Positions 27,757 to 35,999 of a stretch of DNA of 64,000 nt are shown here, in pieces; positions within the stretch are counted from its first letter, which is position 1, and the number at the start of each line of letters is the position of its first letter. The position numbers and the translations under genes were made by a program. Origin of the DNA: Lawsonibacter asaccharolyticus (GTDB taxonomy: Bacteria > Bacillota > Clostridia > Oscillospirales > Oscillospiraceae); assembly GCA_003112755.1 (NCBI GenBank), contig BFBT01000001.1, positions 3,038,001-3,102,000 of the forward strand, written 5' to 3'. Below the pieces are notes generated by a model. The model searched no databases. It was not told the DNA's origin and was given only the letters and a program-made list of their open reading frames with translations.

Positions 27757-28283
27757 CAGCACTCCTCCTTCCAGATCACCGGCAGTCCGCAGACCACCTC
27801 TATTACCCGGCCGCACCGCCCTGCAGCCAGCCGGTGCAGGCGGGCCAGCCCGTGCAGATAGACCGCCGTCTCGGGAGAACAGGGGACCTCCTCTCCGAAC
27901 ACATCGGCGCTCACCATCACCAGGTTCTGGGCCTGGACGCTGAGCCGCTCCAACCCCTCCGCCGTCCGGAGCAGGGCCCCATCCGGGTCGAAGCCCGAAG
28001 GGGAGAACAGCTCATTGGCCCATAGATTGCCCAGATCCTCCAGCAGCACACTGCTCCCCACCGGGATGGTCAGCCCGTCCAGGTCCCGCGGGCACTCCAG
28101 GGTGGAGAAGCCCTTGTTCTGCCGCAGGGCCCGGTGGCGCCGGACCCGCGCCCGGCTCTCCTCATCCATCGCCTCCATGGTGGCCAGATAGATCCGAGGC
28201 CCCTCACCGGACAGCGCACACAGAAGATCTTCCGCGTACCGGCTCTTGCCGCTGGCCGCGCCGCCGTACACCAGTGCCTCCAT
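27753..28283 (-). CDS. cobU: Adenosylcobinamide kinase / adenosylcobinamide-phosphate guanylyltransferase
   Basis: The 176-aa full-length CobU has the P-loop YGGAASGKSRYAE, the guanylylated-His region RVRRHRALR, ECP, and LLEDLGNLWANE. It phosphorylates cobinamide and activates it with GTP. It follows the cobT stop by 1 bp with no obvious ribosome site, so translation is probably coupled. Confidence 0.93.
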   Translation of the reverse strand: MEALVYGGAASGKSRYAEDLLCALSGEGPRIYLATMEAMDEESRARVRRHRALRQNKGFSTLECPRDLDGLTIPVGSSVLLEDLGNLWANELFSPSGFDPDGALLRTAEGLERLSVQAQNLVMVSADVFGEEVPCSPETAVYLHGLARLHRLAAGRCGRVIEVVCGLPVIWKEECC

Positions 28284-28284
28284 C

Positions 28285-29352
28285 TCAGCTCTGGCGGCGA
28301 TAGGGCGGGATGCCCAGGCCCTGGAAGGTGGCCATGTCCCGATAGATGGACATGGCCATATCCAGCATGGGCATGATGGTCACGGCGCCGGTCCCCTCTC
28401 CCAGCTTCAGGTCCGCCGAAACAATAGGGCGCAGCCCCAGGGCGTCCAGGAGCAGGCCGCTGGAGGGCTCCGCTGACCTGTGGCTGGCGATGAGGGCCTT
28501 GGCCGCGTCCGGGCAGAGCCGCACAGCCAGCAGGGCGGCCGCGGCGGAGATGGCGCCGTCCAGTACCACAGGCACATGGTGGAGGGCAGCCCCCAGATAA
28601 AAGCCCGCCATACCGGCGATATCCAGCCCTCCCACCTTGGAGAGCACATCCAGCGGGTCCCGGGGGTCAGGGGCATTGACTTCGATGGCCCTGCGGATCA
28701 CGGCGATCTTCCGCTCCAGCCCTTCATCTGACAGGCCGGCGCCCCGGCCCGTCACCTCCTCCACCCGCCGCCCCAGCAGCACTGCTGTCACGGCGGCGGC
28801 GGTGGTGGTGTTGCCGATGCCCATCTCCCCTGCCGCCAACAGGCGATATCCCCTGCCCTTGAGCTCCTCTGCCAGCGTGATGCCGGTGACCACTGCGGCC
28901 ACCGCCTCGTCCCGTGTCATGGCAGGGCCCTTGGCGATGCTCCTGGTCCCACGGGTCACGTGGCGGCGCAGCAGGCCGCCCTCCTCCACCGGGTGGGCGA
29001 TCCCGATGTCCACCGGGAACACCTGTGCTCCAGCGGTCCAGGCCATGCGGCAGACACAGGCCTCCCCCCAGGCCATGGAGGCCGCCACAGAGGCCGTCAC
29101 CTCCGGCCCGGTCTGGGTGACCCCCTCCTCAGTCACACCGTTATCTGCGCAGAAGACGGCCAGCGCCTTTCTGTCCAGACTGACATCCGCGGTCCCCTGG
29201 ACTCCGGCGGCCCGGATCACCGCCTCCTCCAGCAGGCCCAGGCCCCCGATGGGCTTGGCGATGGAGTCCCAGCGGCGGGCCGCCTCCGCCATAGCCCCCT
29301 GATCCGCCGGCGTGATGCCAGAGATTGCGATACTCAATACGCTGGTCGTCAT
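28285..29352 (-). CDS. cobT: Nicotinate-nucleotide--dimethylbenzimidazole phosphoribosyltransferase
   Basis: The 355-aa enzyme makes alpha-ribazole phosphate from the lower ligand base. It has KPIGGLGLLEE, FCADNGVTEEGVTQ, EMGIGNTTTAAAV and the catalytic Glu in KLGEGTGA. ATG 29352 follows GGAGGG and overlaps the cbiA stop by 4 bp. Confidence 0.96.
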   Translation of the reverse strand: MTTSVLSIAISGITPADQGAMAEAARRWDSIAKPIGGLGLLEEAVIRAAGVQGTADVSLDRKALAVFCADNGVTEEGVTQTGPEVTASVAASMAWGEACVCRMAWTAGAQVFPVDIGIAHPVEEGGLLRRHVTRGTRSIAKGPAMTRDEAVAAVVTGITLAEELKGRGYRLLAAGEMGIGNTTTAAAVTAVLLGRRVEEVTGRGAGLSDEGLERKIAVIRRAIEVNAPDPRDPLDVLSKVGGLDIAGMAGFYLGAALHHVPVVLDGAISAAAALLAVRLCPDAAKALIASHRSAEPSSGLLLDALGLRPIVSADLKLGEGTGAVTIMPMLDMAMSIYRDMATFQGLGIPPYRRQS

Positions 29353-30731
29353 AATGCTCCCTCCTGAAATCGCCCGCACGCCGCCACGAACCGGGACGCA
29401 AAGGCCGGATTTGACCGAAAATACAGGTGCGGAAATCCCGCGAACAGGGCTCCCTCACACCGGACACAGAGCCACGCTTCGCCCGTCACAGGCTTTTGCG
29501 CCCGGCAGGCCGTTCCGTTGTCCCCACTGTCCCAGCGGTGGAACTCGTGGGCTGCGATGGTCTCCCCCCGAGGAAGATAAGGGGTGTCCTGCTCTGCCGT
29601 CAGGGAGATATAGCCGAAGCGGCCGGTTCCGGATGCCCGTTTTCCCCTGCCGGACAGGACCCCCGCCATGGGCCAGAAGACACCGTTTTCATCCTCCAGC
29701 TCTTCCTGGAGATAGAGAAAACCGCCGCACTCCGCCAGCACTGGCATCCCGGCGCGGGCTGCCGCACAGATCTCCGCCCGCAGAGCCCTGTTCCGGCTCA
29801 GCTGCCGGGCATACAGTTCCGGATAGCCTCCGCCCAGATACAGGCCCTTTGCCCCGGAAGGCAGGTGCCGGCTGGTCAGGGGGCTGAACTCCACCAGCTC
29901 CGCCCCCAGCTCCTCCAGCAGTTCTAGGTTATCCTCGTAATAAAAGGAGAAAGCCCGGTCCCGTGCTACGGCGATGGGTATCCCGCCGCCGCTCCGGGGC
30001 CTCGCTGTCTCCAGCGATGCAGTCAAAGGGGGGGCTGAAGCCGCAATGGCGAACAGGGCGTCCAGGTCCACGCTCTCCTCCATCTGGCCGGCCAGACGCA
30101 GGATCTTCTCCTGAAGCCCCTCTACCTCGGCCGCCGTGATGAGGCCCAGGTGGCGGCTGGCCAGCGCACAGTCCGGCATCCGCGGGATATGCCCCAAAAC
30201 CTGCAGGCCGGTCTCCCTCTCCAAAATGGGTGTGAGATGGCGGCAGAGCTTCGGGGAGCACTGATTCAGGATGACGCCCTGTATCATGTCGGGCGCCCGG
30301 AATGACCGCAGCCCCTGCAAAACAGCAGCCAATGTGAGGGAGGTGCCCCCTGGAACGACGGTGAGAACGACCGGCGTATCCGTAGCCCTGGCCAGGTGCC
30401 AGCTGCTGGCCCGTTCCGTTCCGGCGATCCCGTCATAAAAGCCCATGCAGCCCTCCAGAACGGCCAGGCCATGGCCCGCACCGGCACGGGCCATCAGCCC
30501 CCGCACCGTGGGCTCGTCCGAAAAAAACAAGTCGAGATTGCGGCTGGGCAGACTCAGCACCTCCCGGTGGAAAAGAGGGTCAATATAGTCCGGGCCGCAT
30601 TTGAAGGCACAGGGGTCCACTCCCCGGTTCAGGGCGGCCTGGAGCAGCGCGCAGGTCAGAGATGTCTTCCCGCTGGAGCTGGCAGGGGCCGCCACCATCA
30701 CTCTGGGGAGCGATACGGTCTGATGTTCCAT
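29349..30731 (-). CDS. cbiA: Cobyrinic acid a,c-diamide synthase
   Basis: The 460-aa protein has an N-terminal P-loop (APASSSGKTSLTC) and a C-terminal class I glutaminase domain (LAECGGFLYLQ, with the Cys). It amidates the a and c side chains of cobyrinate, the step before cobQ. It is the first gene of the nine-gene operon; earlier corrin-ring genes are not in the window. Confidence 0.95.
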   Translation of the reverse strand: MEHQTVSLPRVMVAAPASSSGKTSLTCALLQAALNRGVDPCAFKCGPDYIDPLFHREVLSLPSRNLDLFFSDEPTVRGLMARAGAGHGLAVLEGCMGFYDGIAGTERASSWHLARATDTPVVLTVVPGGTSLTLAAVLQGLRSFRAPDMIQGVILNQCSPKLCRHLTPILERETGLQVLGHIPRMPDCALASRHLGLITAAEVEGLQEKILRLAGQMEESVDLDALFAIAASAPPLTASLETARPRSGGGIPIAVARDRAFSFYYEDNLELLEELGAELVEFSPLTSRHLPSGAKGLYLGGGYPELYARQLSRNRALRAEICAAARAGMPVLAECGGFLYLQEELEDENGVFWPMAGVLSGRGKRASGTGRFGYISLTAEQDTPYLPRGETIAAHEFHRWDSGDNGTACRAQKPVTGEAWLCVRCEGALFAGFPHLYFRSNPAFASRFVAACGRFQEGAL

Positions 30732-30767
30732 GGATCAAGTTCCTCCCAGTGGGTTCCTCGGATTCTC

Positions 30768-30796
30768 ATTATAGCGGCTCTCCAGACAAAATGCAA
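30768..30796 (-). promoter_or_regulatory. Promoter of the cobalamin operon
   Basis: On the minus strand TTGCAT (30791-30796), 17-bp spacer and TATAAT (30768-30773). The leader to cbiA is only about 30 nt, too short for a B12 riboswitch. Confidence 0.8.
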
Positions 30797-30925
30797 TCTG
30801 AGAATCCAGACATTCCTGCCCTTTCCAGGCCCGATCCAGAAAGCTCCTCGGAAAAAAGAGGGCGATCCGCCGCGGACATGCTCTGGGACGCCTGTGTCCC
30901 GCCGGGGCCGCCGCTCTCCCCACGG

Positions 30926-30933
30926 CATAGGAT
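30926..30933 (+). promoter_or_regulatory. Weak candidate sigma-E/K -10 element before cotJ
   Basis: CATAGGAT fits CATA-NNN-T of mother-cell sigma factors, but no -35 match is seen at the right distance. Confidence 0.25.
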
Positions 30934-30979
30934 GGTGCGGAGGAGCAATCCTCCAATCCACACAAGGAGGAATCCTGCA

Positions 30980-31444
30980 TTGAACAAAGAAACTTGCAGC
31001 GCGGCCGGATCGGCCAGCTGCCCGGACTATTTCGGCACACTCCCCTCTTGTGCCGGGCTGGCTGTCCCCTATGTCCCCTTTCAGCAGAATGGGTCTCAAA
31101 AATATTCTCAGGGGGATGCCCTGAGTAACGGTACGCTGTTTCCCGGTCTGAATCTGCCCTTCCATCTGAAAGTGGAAGGCAGCACCCTTCCCTCCAATCC
31201 GCTGGTAGAGCTCCAGGCACTGGAGTTCGTGGTGCTCGAGCTGGGCATCTATCTGGATACCCATCCGGATGACATGGAGGCATTCCAGCTGTTCCAGCAG
31301 TATGCTGCCATGGAAAAGTCCGCCAAGGCGGCCTATGAAAAGCGGTTCGGGCCGCTGATGAAAAGCACGGCGGCCACGGAGGACACCTACCGTTGGCTCC
31401 AGGACCCATGGCCCTGGAACTACCAGCAGAATGAGGTGAAGTGA
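30980..31444 (+). CDS. Spore coat protein, CotJA-CotJB fusion
   Basis: The 154-aa product joins two coat proteins usually encoded separately. Residues ~10-65 are CotJA-like (LAVPYVPFQ, then YSQGDALSNGTLFPGLNLPF). Residues ~75-154 are CotJB-like (LQALEFVVLELGIYLDTHPDD, with YEKRFGPL and WLQDPWPWNYQ at the end). No stop lies between them. TTG 30980 is chosen because AAGGAGG lies at 30964-30970. The following cotJC begins 1 bp after its stop, so the cotJ operon order A-B-C is kept. Confidence 0.82.
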   Translation: MNKETCSAAGSASCPDYFGTLPSCAGLAVPYVPFQQNGSQKYSQGDALSNGTLFPGLNLPFHLKVEGSTLPSNPLVELQALEFVVLELGIYLDTHPDDMEAFQLFQQYAAMEKSAKAAYEKRFGPLMKSTAATEDTYRWLQDPWPWNYQQNEVK

Positions 31445-31445
31445 C

Positions 31446-31871
31446 ATGTTTATTTATGAAAAAAAGCTCCAGTTCCCGGTAAAGATCGCCACGCCTAATC
31501 CCAAACTCGCCGCTTTTATTATCAGTCAGTACGGAGGTCCCGACGGGGAGCTGGGCGCTTCCATGCGCTATCTGTCCCAGCGCTACTCTATGCCTTATGC
31601 CGAGGCAAAGGGACTGCTCACCGACATCGGTACTGAGGAACTGGGCCATATGGAGATGGTGGCTGCCATCGTCCATCAGCTGACCCGGAACCTCACTGAC
31701 GAGGAGGTACGGAACTCCCCGTCCTTTGCCCCCTATTTTGTAGACCACACCACCGGCGTCTATCCCACGGCAGCTTCGGGCTTCCCCTGGAGCGCCGGCT
31801 CTATCCAGTCCACGGGCGACGTCATCGCTGACCTTACAGAGGACCTGGCAGCAGATGGTGCAATGGCGTAA
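31446..31871 (+). pseudogene. cotJC: cotJC, 5' part, interrupted by the mobile element
   Basis: Residues 1-136 match CotJC, a Mn-catalase-like spore coat protein (YEKKLQFPVKIATPNPKLA, DGELGASMRYLSQRY, TDIGTEELGHMEM, LTEDLAAD). The match stops in the third helix of the ferritin-like bundle. The last codons (from 31856) belong to the element, with a stop at 31869-31871. Two metal ligands of the family (Glu of the third helix and the His of the fourth) are lost, so this piece should be inactive. The missing 74 codons lie in frame at 58624-58845. Confidence 0.93.
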
Positions 31872-31877
31872 GGCCAA
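31832..31877. other. attL: left junction of the element in cotJC
   Basis: The central dinucleotide GA is at 31854-31855. To its left is cotJC sequence (CCTGGCAGCA); to its right is the element arm at 31856-31877 (TGGTGCAATGG-C-GTAAGG). The 8 bp GCAGCAGA at 31848-31855 recur at 58624-58631. Confidence 0.88.
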
Positions 31878-31895
31878 CAGCCCTTAAAATGCATC

Positions 31896-31938
31896 AAACT
31901 CCCTGATTCCGCAACAAAAACGGAATCAGGGAGTTTTC
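31896..31938. terminator. Terminator just inside the left end
   Basis: AAACTCCCTGATTCCG (31896-31911) pairs with its complement at 31921-31936, followed by TTCC. It separates cotJ transcription from the element. Confidence 0.85.
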
Positions 31939-31952
31939 CTATCTTATACGGT

Positions 31953-32993
31953 TTAAGTCAGCGCTGTCAAGCCCTTCTCCTTCAGGAAACCATCTGCATT
32001 TTGAATCGCCGCATCAATTTCTTTGTGGTTGATCCGGTTCAAGTCGGCCTCCTTCTCCCCCTTCAAAACCAGCCGCACCTTGCACATCTGGAAGAGCATG
32101 CTTACCAACCGGACCGTGTTCTCTGTCAGCGTCTTCTCCGCATCGGAATAAAGATTCCAGTCAGTTTTTCCGGACAAAATCACCAGATTGCCGAGCTGCT
32201 CCAGATGACGCCGGTAGACCCGATCTACAGCGGAGAGTGTTTTTTCAAATTTTGCCTCCGTATCGGCCAGCTCCACCAAATACAGCCGGATCTGGTTGAT
32301 TTCTTCCTCCGCCTTTTTCATTTGCTCCATGGCTTGATTGGCCTTATCTGAGAGCTTGCTGCCGGTCAGATTGAAGATGATCCCACCAACCAGAAGTCCC
32401 ATGCCCAACGTCGTCGCGCCGAGAATCGTCGTACCAAGTGCGATCCCTCCGCCGCCGGCCGCAATCGCTCCGCCGCCCAGAGCAGCCAGCGTGGCATTGG
32501 TTGCCGCAGCGCCGCTCAATGAGGCAATGGCCGTTCCGGTAGAGGCTGTCCCAAACGCCATAACGGCGGCTGTTGTCGCACCAGCAGCGGCAAACCCACC
32601 GGCTGTGCCCAACGCGGCACCGCCAAGACCGCCCAGCAGGACTCCCGCTCCTACAGATACTTCCTTCAGTTCCTCGGCATTATACATGGGGATCTTCACA
32701 TCATCCTTGCTATATTCTTGGAACTCAGGGCGGTTCTGGATTCGGTCAAAAATGTCGGAAAATTTCTGAAAGCTCTCCAGGATCTCCAGTTCTTTCTTAC
32801 CCAGCGTATCCATGGCTTCGGTCGTCTGCTTGTTCTGCGCTTCAAAGCGAGCAATGTTGTCCTGGTGCCGCTGTTCCGCACTCTTCATGGTGTCGTGAGC
32901 TTTTTTCATTTTTACGCCCCCATGAATGGCGCTTCCAACCCCGGCAGCAGCGGCAGCAGCGGCGGCTCCTCCTAAAATAAGCGGTAATGGCAT
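31953..32993 (-). CDS. Gly/Ala-rich membrane protein of unknown function
   Basis: The 346-aa product has an Ala-rich N-terminal hydrophobic segment (MPLPLILGGAAAAAAAAGVG), a coiled-coil-like charged region (~30-90), a long Gly/Ala-rich hydrophobic stretch (~115-215, glycine-zipper-like), and a C-terminal helical, charged region. This resembles pore-like or membrane-remodelling effector proteins, but no family is recognised. ATG 32993 has AGGAGG upstream. It is the last gene of a minus-strand group with the two genes to the right. Confidence 0.75.
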   Translation of the reverse strand: MPLPLILGGAAAAAAAAGVGSAIHGGVKMKKAHDTMKSAEQRHQDNIARFEAQNKQTTEAMDTLGKKELEILESFQKFSDIFDRIQNRPEFQEYSKDDVKIPMYNAEELKEVSVGAGVLLGGLGGAALGTAGGFAAAGATTAAVMAFGTASTGTAIASLSGAAATNATLAALGGGAIAAGGGGIALGTTILGATTLGMGLLVGGIIFNLTGSKLSDKANQAMEQMKKAEEEINQIRLYLVELADTEAKFEKTLSAVDRVYRRHLEQLGNLVILSGKTDWNLYSDAEKTLTENTVRLVSMLFQMCKVRLVLKGEKEADLNRINHKEIDAAIQNADGFLKEKGLTALT

Positions 32994-33007
32994 GATAATA
33001 TCCTCCT

Positions 33008-33250
33008 TCACTCTTTCAATAATTTACATGCCTCTTTATTGAGACGGATATACTCCTCATAAGTCATCATCTCCTGAAAAAACAGATGATAACATTCATC
33101 GACCCGGCACAAAAGCGGCCGGTTTTCATAAATGCTGCACAGATTTCCAGCCAGGTACCGGCACGTCCCGTCCCCCCGGTCCAGTTCGGCATACAGCTTG
33201 GACTTCCTTAGATTCCGGCAGCATGCTCCGCATCGATCGCAGTAAAACAT
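33008..33250 (-). CDS. YkgJ-like cysteine-cluster protein
   Basis: The 80-aa protein has Cys residues in the pattern CDRCGACCRN, CRYLAGNLCSIYENRP, LCRVDECY, typical of the YkgJ/CxxCxxCC zinc- or iron-sulfur-binding family. Length is at the short end of the family. Its ATG overlaps the stop of the upstream gene (TGATG), so translation is coupled. The next gene begins 14 bp beyond its stop. Confidence 0.8.
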   Translation of the reverse strand: MFYCDRCGACCRNLRKSKLYAELDRGDGTCRYLAGNLCSIYENRPLLCRVDECYHLFFQEMMTYEEYIRLNKEACKLLKE

Positions 33251-34542
33251 CACCGAAACACCAGATGATTCTTTTTGTTGGACATAAAGGTATCAAAATT
33301 TCCCTGCCAAGGAAGGTCAATTCCTAAGTCAATCATGGATTTCCGAAGAAGGATGTTAAGTTGATCTTCTGTCTGAACGTGATCCATATACTGAAGCGAA
33401 TGATTATAAAATTCCGTTTCTTGCTGGAAAGATTCCAAATCAATGCTCTTCAGTTGGGTAAGATAGAGCTCGAGACTTTTGTTAATCCGCTTATATGCAT
33501 CCAATTGTTTTTGAAGTGAAAGCGCAATTCCGGTACGAATACAGATTTCTTTCAAAACCAATGTACTGAAACGTACCCAGGCAATCAGATTCATACGCAA
33601 AAAGAGATTTAACCAATTCCCGCCAGAACGAATAGCCGCATCTGCTCCATCCATCAGACACAGCGTGCCGTGTCCAAAAAGTAGCATTACTCTCAAATCC
33701 GCATGAGCTTGCGTTGGCACACACTCGGTCAAAGGAATTCCACGATAAAAATACCTCTTTATTGTCCAAATGAGCCGAATGGTTAAATCACATACCAGAA
33801 CCGGGATCGCCATAGCAAGGCTAAAACGGGCATCATATCCCTCTTGGAAAGCCCGGATTGCTAAGGTCGCAAAATCTTGTCGATCTTTTCCGATTTGAAA
33901 ACTTCCAAAATTACAAAATTGAAAAAGCTCAAAAAAAGGAATAGCCACGCCTGTCCCTCGTCCAGAATTTCCTCGACTACCGGAACTCCCTGCAATATCG
34001 GACATGATATGTCCAAACCAGTTTGCCACACCACAGAAAAGTTTTGAAATAACATTATGTCCTTGCAATTCGAATGTCTGTGTCTGTATTGTAATTAGTT
34101 TTCCATTGCTGATAAAGGAAGCAGTTGAGGTAAATTGGTTCAGAATGGAAAAAAAGAGCCCGACGACATCCGGCGAGTGGGCCAGCGATTTTATATGATG
34201 ATTCTTGGTGCTCATAGCAAAAACGCTGTCTACATCCGCTGTGTAACGTTGATCATAATTTACTTTAAATTTTCGCTCTAAGTAACCGATTGCACTGGCA
34301 ACATTGCTTTCCTTTCCAGCAGCCGGTTTCCAGCCTGTCATGCTTACAAATTTCATGACGGCAGTATCGACCTGTTTGTCCGTCCACTGCCCAAGCGCAC
34401 TCTCGCCCGGAGCCCCTACAAAAAAAATATCAAGCAAACCTGCAATGGCTCCGCAGGCAATGGAACACAAATAATCTTGTGTCTCACAGGAATCCTGTCT
34501 TAACAAGACAGCATCACTTTTGGAAATGGCTCCCCACTCCAT
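33250..34542 (-). CDS. Membrane-associated protein of unknown function
   Basis: The 430-aa protein has an N-terminal segment with a hydrophobic patch (CSIACGAIAGLLDIFFVG), a Gly/Ser-rich turn (SDIAGSSGSRGNSGRGTG), then hydrophobic stretches around residues 240-260 and 310-350. I recall similar proteins scattered in Clostridia but cannot name a family. Bases here are markedly more A+T-rich than in the chromosome. ATG 34542 follows GGAAGGAG. Linked to a WYL regulator upstream and a Cys-cluster protein downstream, it may belong to a regulated defence or stress module. Confidence 0.7.
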   Translation of the reverse strand: MEWGAISKSDAVLLRQDSCETQDYLCSIACGAIAGLLDIFFVGAPGESALGQWTDKQVDTAVMKFVSMTGWKPAAGKESNVASAIGYLERKFKVNYDQRYTADVDSVFAMSTKNHHIKSLAHSPDVVGLFFSILNQFTSTASFISNGKLITIQTQTFELQGHNVISKLFCGVANWFGHIMSDIAGSSGSRGNSGRGTGVAIPFFELFQFCNFGSFQIGKDRQDFATLAIRAFQEGYDARFSLAMAIPVLVCDLTIRLIWTIKRYFYRGIPLTECVPTQAHADLRVMLLFGHGTLCLMDGADAAIRSGGNWLNLFLRMNLIAWVRFSTLVLKEICIRTGIALSLQKQLDAYKRINKSLELYLTQLKSIDLESFQQETEFYNHSLQYMDHVQTEDQLNILLRKSMIDLGIDLPWQGNFDTFMSNKKNHLVFR

Positions 34543-34565
34543 TATGGATTCTCCTTCCAATTATT

Positions 34566-35492
34566 CTACAACCGTTTGACTCGATTCCCCTGACTTTTCA
34601 GCCACATATCGATCCCCTTTCCAAACACTTCCGCCCGGATCTCATACGTCCCGTCCCGCTCGCCGACAATCTCCGCTGTGGGCAGGCGGTCCAGGACGGC
34701 TTCCACCGACAGTCCCTGATACAGAAAATGAACCGTCCGCAGCCTCCCTCCGTACATGAATTGGACCCGCTTTCGAAATTCCCCTTCTGAAAAGCGCTGA
34801 CTATATGGGACGGTGAAGTGTTCCGATTGTACCTGGATCTGTTCCAGGCGGTCCACCCGATAGATAGTGGGATAGGGGTCCTCCGGATATTCAAATTCCT
34901 CATTTCGGTCCACGTTTTTCAAAAATGCCGCCAAATAAAAGTAGAACTCGGAGCACATCAGGCCCACTGGTTGGAGCCGGCGGTGCTTCTTCTCTCCTGT
35001 CTGAGTTTGATAATCCGCCTCGATCTCTGAATGGGTCTGAATGGCCTGCCCCAGGGTCCATAAAATGTCTACCAGCGGTTTTCCGTGGCGGGGCTCCACA
35101 TAACAATGGCGCTCGTTGGAAAGAATCTCCTGGAGCTTTTCCCGCTCCGGCGGCCGTATGCCAGGAGCCAGGAGTTTATCCAGAATCTGATCCAGCTCCC
35201 GCTTTGATAGCGACCGGCTTTCTAGGAGAATCTTGCAAACCGCCAGCATTTCCCCACAGGAGAGAAGCGCACCCTCACCCTCGGACAGCCGGTAGCAGTT
35301 CCGCTCCGGATCATAGTGGATCTCCAACGGCGGAGTCTGCTCCGCAAAAAAGTTCCGGAGCTGTTCAATATCCCGCTGAATGCTGCGCTCAGACACGCCA
35401 AAGACTTGCGCAGCCTCTTTCTTCCAAATGCTCCCCCGGTTGACCAACTGATCGTACAGAGATAGGAGGCGGAATCCTTTTTCCTCTGCCAT
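34566..35492 (-). CDS. WYL-domain transcriptional regulator
   Basis: The 308-aa protein has an N-terminal winged HTH (residues ~8-60, SVSERSIQRDIEQLRNFF-like) and a WYL domain (~150-225: KHRRLQPVGLMCSEFYFYLAAF, YRVDRLEQI), with a C-terminal extension. WYL proteins bind ligands or nucleic acids and often repress phage-defence loci. It lies 23 bp upstream of the unknown membrane protein and probably controls that group. It is divergent from an XRE regulator. Confidence 0.88.
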   Translation of the reverse strand: MAEEKGFRLLSLYDQLVNRGSIWKKEAAQVFGVSERSIQRDIEQLRNFFAEQTPPLEIHYDPERNCYRLSEGEGALLSCGEMLAVCKILLESRSLSKRELDQILDKLLAPGIRPPEREKLQEILSNERHCYVEPRHGKPLVDILWTLGQAIQTHSEIEADYQTQTGEKKHRRLQPVGLMCSEFYFYLAAFLKNVDRNEEFEYPEDPYPTIYRVDRLEQIQVQSEHFTVPYSQRFSEGEFRKRVQFMYGGRLRTVHFLYQGLSVEAVLDRLPTAEIVGERDGTYEIRAEVFGKGIDMWLKSQGNRVKRL

Positions 35493-35672
35493 TTCTCTCC
35501 CTCCTTCTCCATTATACCGACCGGGTTAGACGGAAACTGTCCATGAGAAGAAAAAAGCTCCTGTTTCCTATCCCTTATTCTACCCTAAAAGTTCTTTTAT
35601 TTCAACACCAAAAGTTTATTTATAGAAGGAACTCTCCGGGATAAACTGAATGAAACTACTGGGGGGCGCTAT
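35493..35672. promoter_or_regulatory. Divergent regulatory region between the WYL and XRE genes
   Basis: Contains a minus-strand TATAAT (35511-35516) for the WYL gene and an AT-rich stretch with a repeated AAAAGTT-T-TTTAT-type motif (about 35587-35620). These may be operator sites. Confidence 0.4.
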
Positions 35673-35999
35673 ATGGACTGGATAGCAATCGGAAGCAGGA
35701 TACGAAAACAGCGGGAATATCTTGGCTACACCAGAGAACAGTTTGCCGAACTGCTGGAGGTCACACCGAAATTTTGTTCGGATATTGAACTCGGCGTCAA
35801 AGGGATGTCTGTTCCGACCCTCTGTAAGATATCTTCCACGCTCCGTCTGACCACAGATTATATTCTATTTGGCAGAGCAGAGGTCCGGGCCGACGATCCA
35901 ATCTCTCTTCTCCTCCACAGTTGTACAAATACAGAGCGGGAGTATGCCGAAAGTCTGTTAAAAACCTTTCTTTTGGCCATGAGTCAGGACCACCCGTAA
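35673..35999 (+). CDS. XRE-family HTH regulator
   Basis: The 108-aa protein has an N-terminal lambda-repressor-like HTH (IGSRIRKQREYLGYTREQFAELLEVTPKF, split here as IGSRIRKQREYLGY and TREQFAELLEV). Its last codons (DHP and stop) fall in a hairpin (CCACCCG-TAAAA-CGGGTGG) that looks like the end of the neighbouring IS200-type element, so the C-terminus may have been altered by that insertion. Confidence 0.82.
   Translation: MDWIAIGSRIRKQREYLGYTREQFAELLEVTPKFCSDIELGVKGMSVPTLCKISSTLRLTTDYILFGRAEVRADDPISLLLHSCTNTEREYAESLLKTFLLAMSQDHP

Noticed and set aside
30732..30979. Cobalamin riboswitch upstream of cbiA
   Set aside because: No B12 box was seen, and the predicted leader is only about 30 nt.
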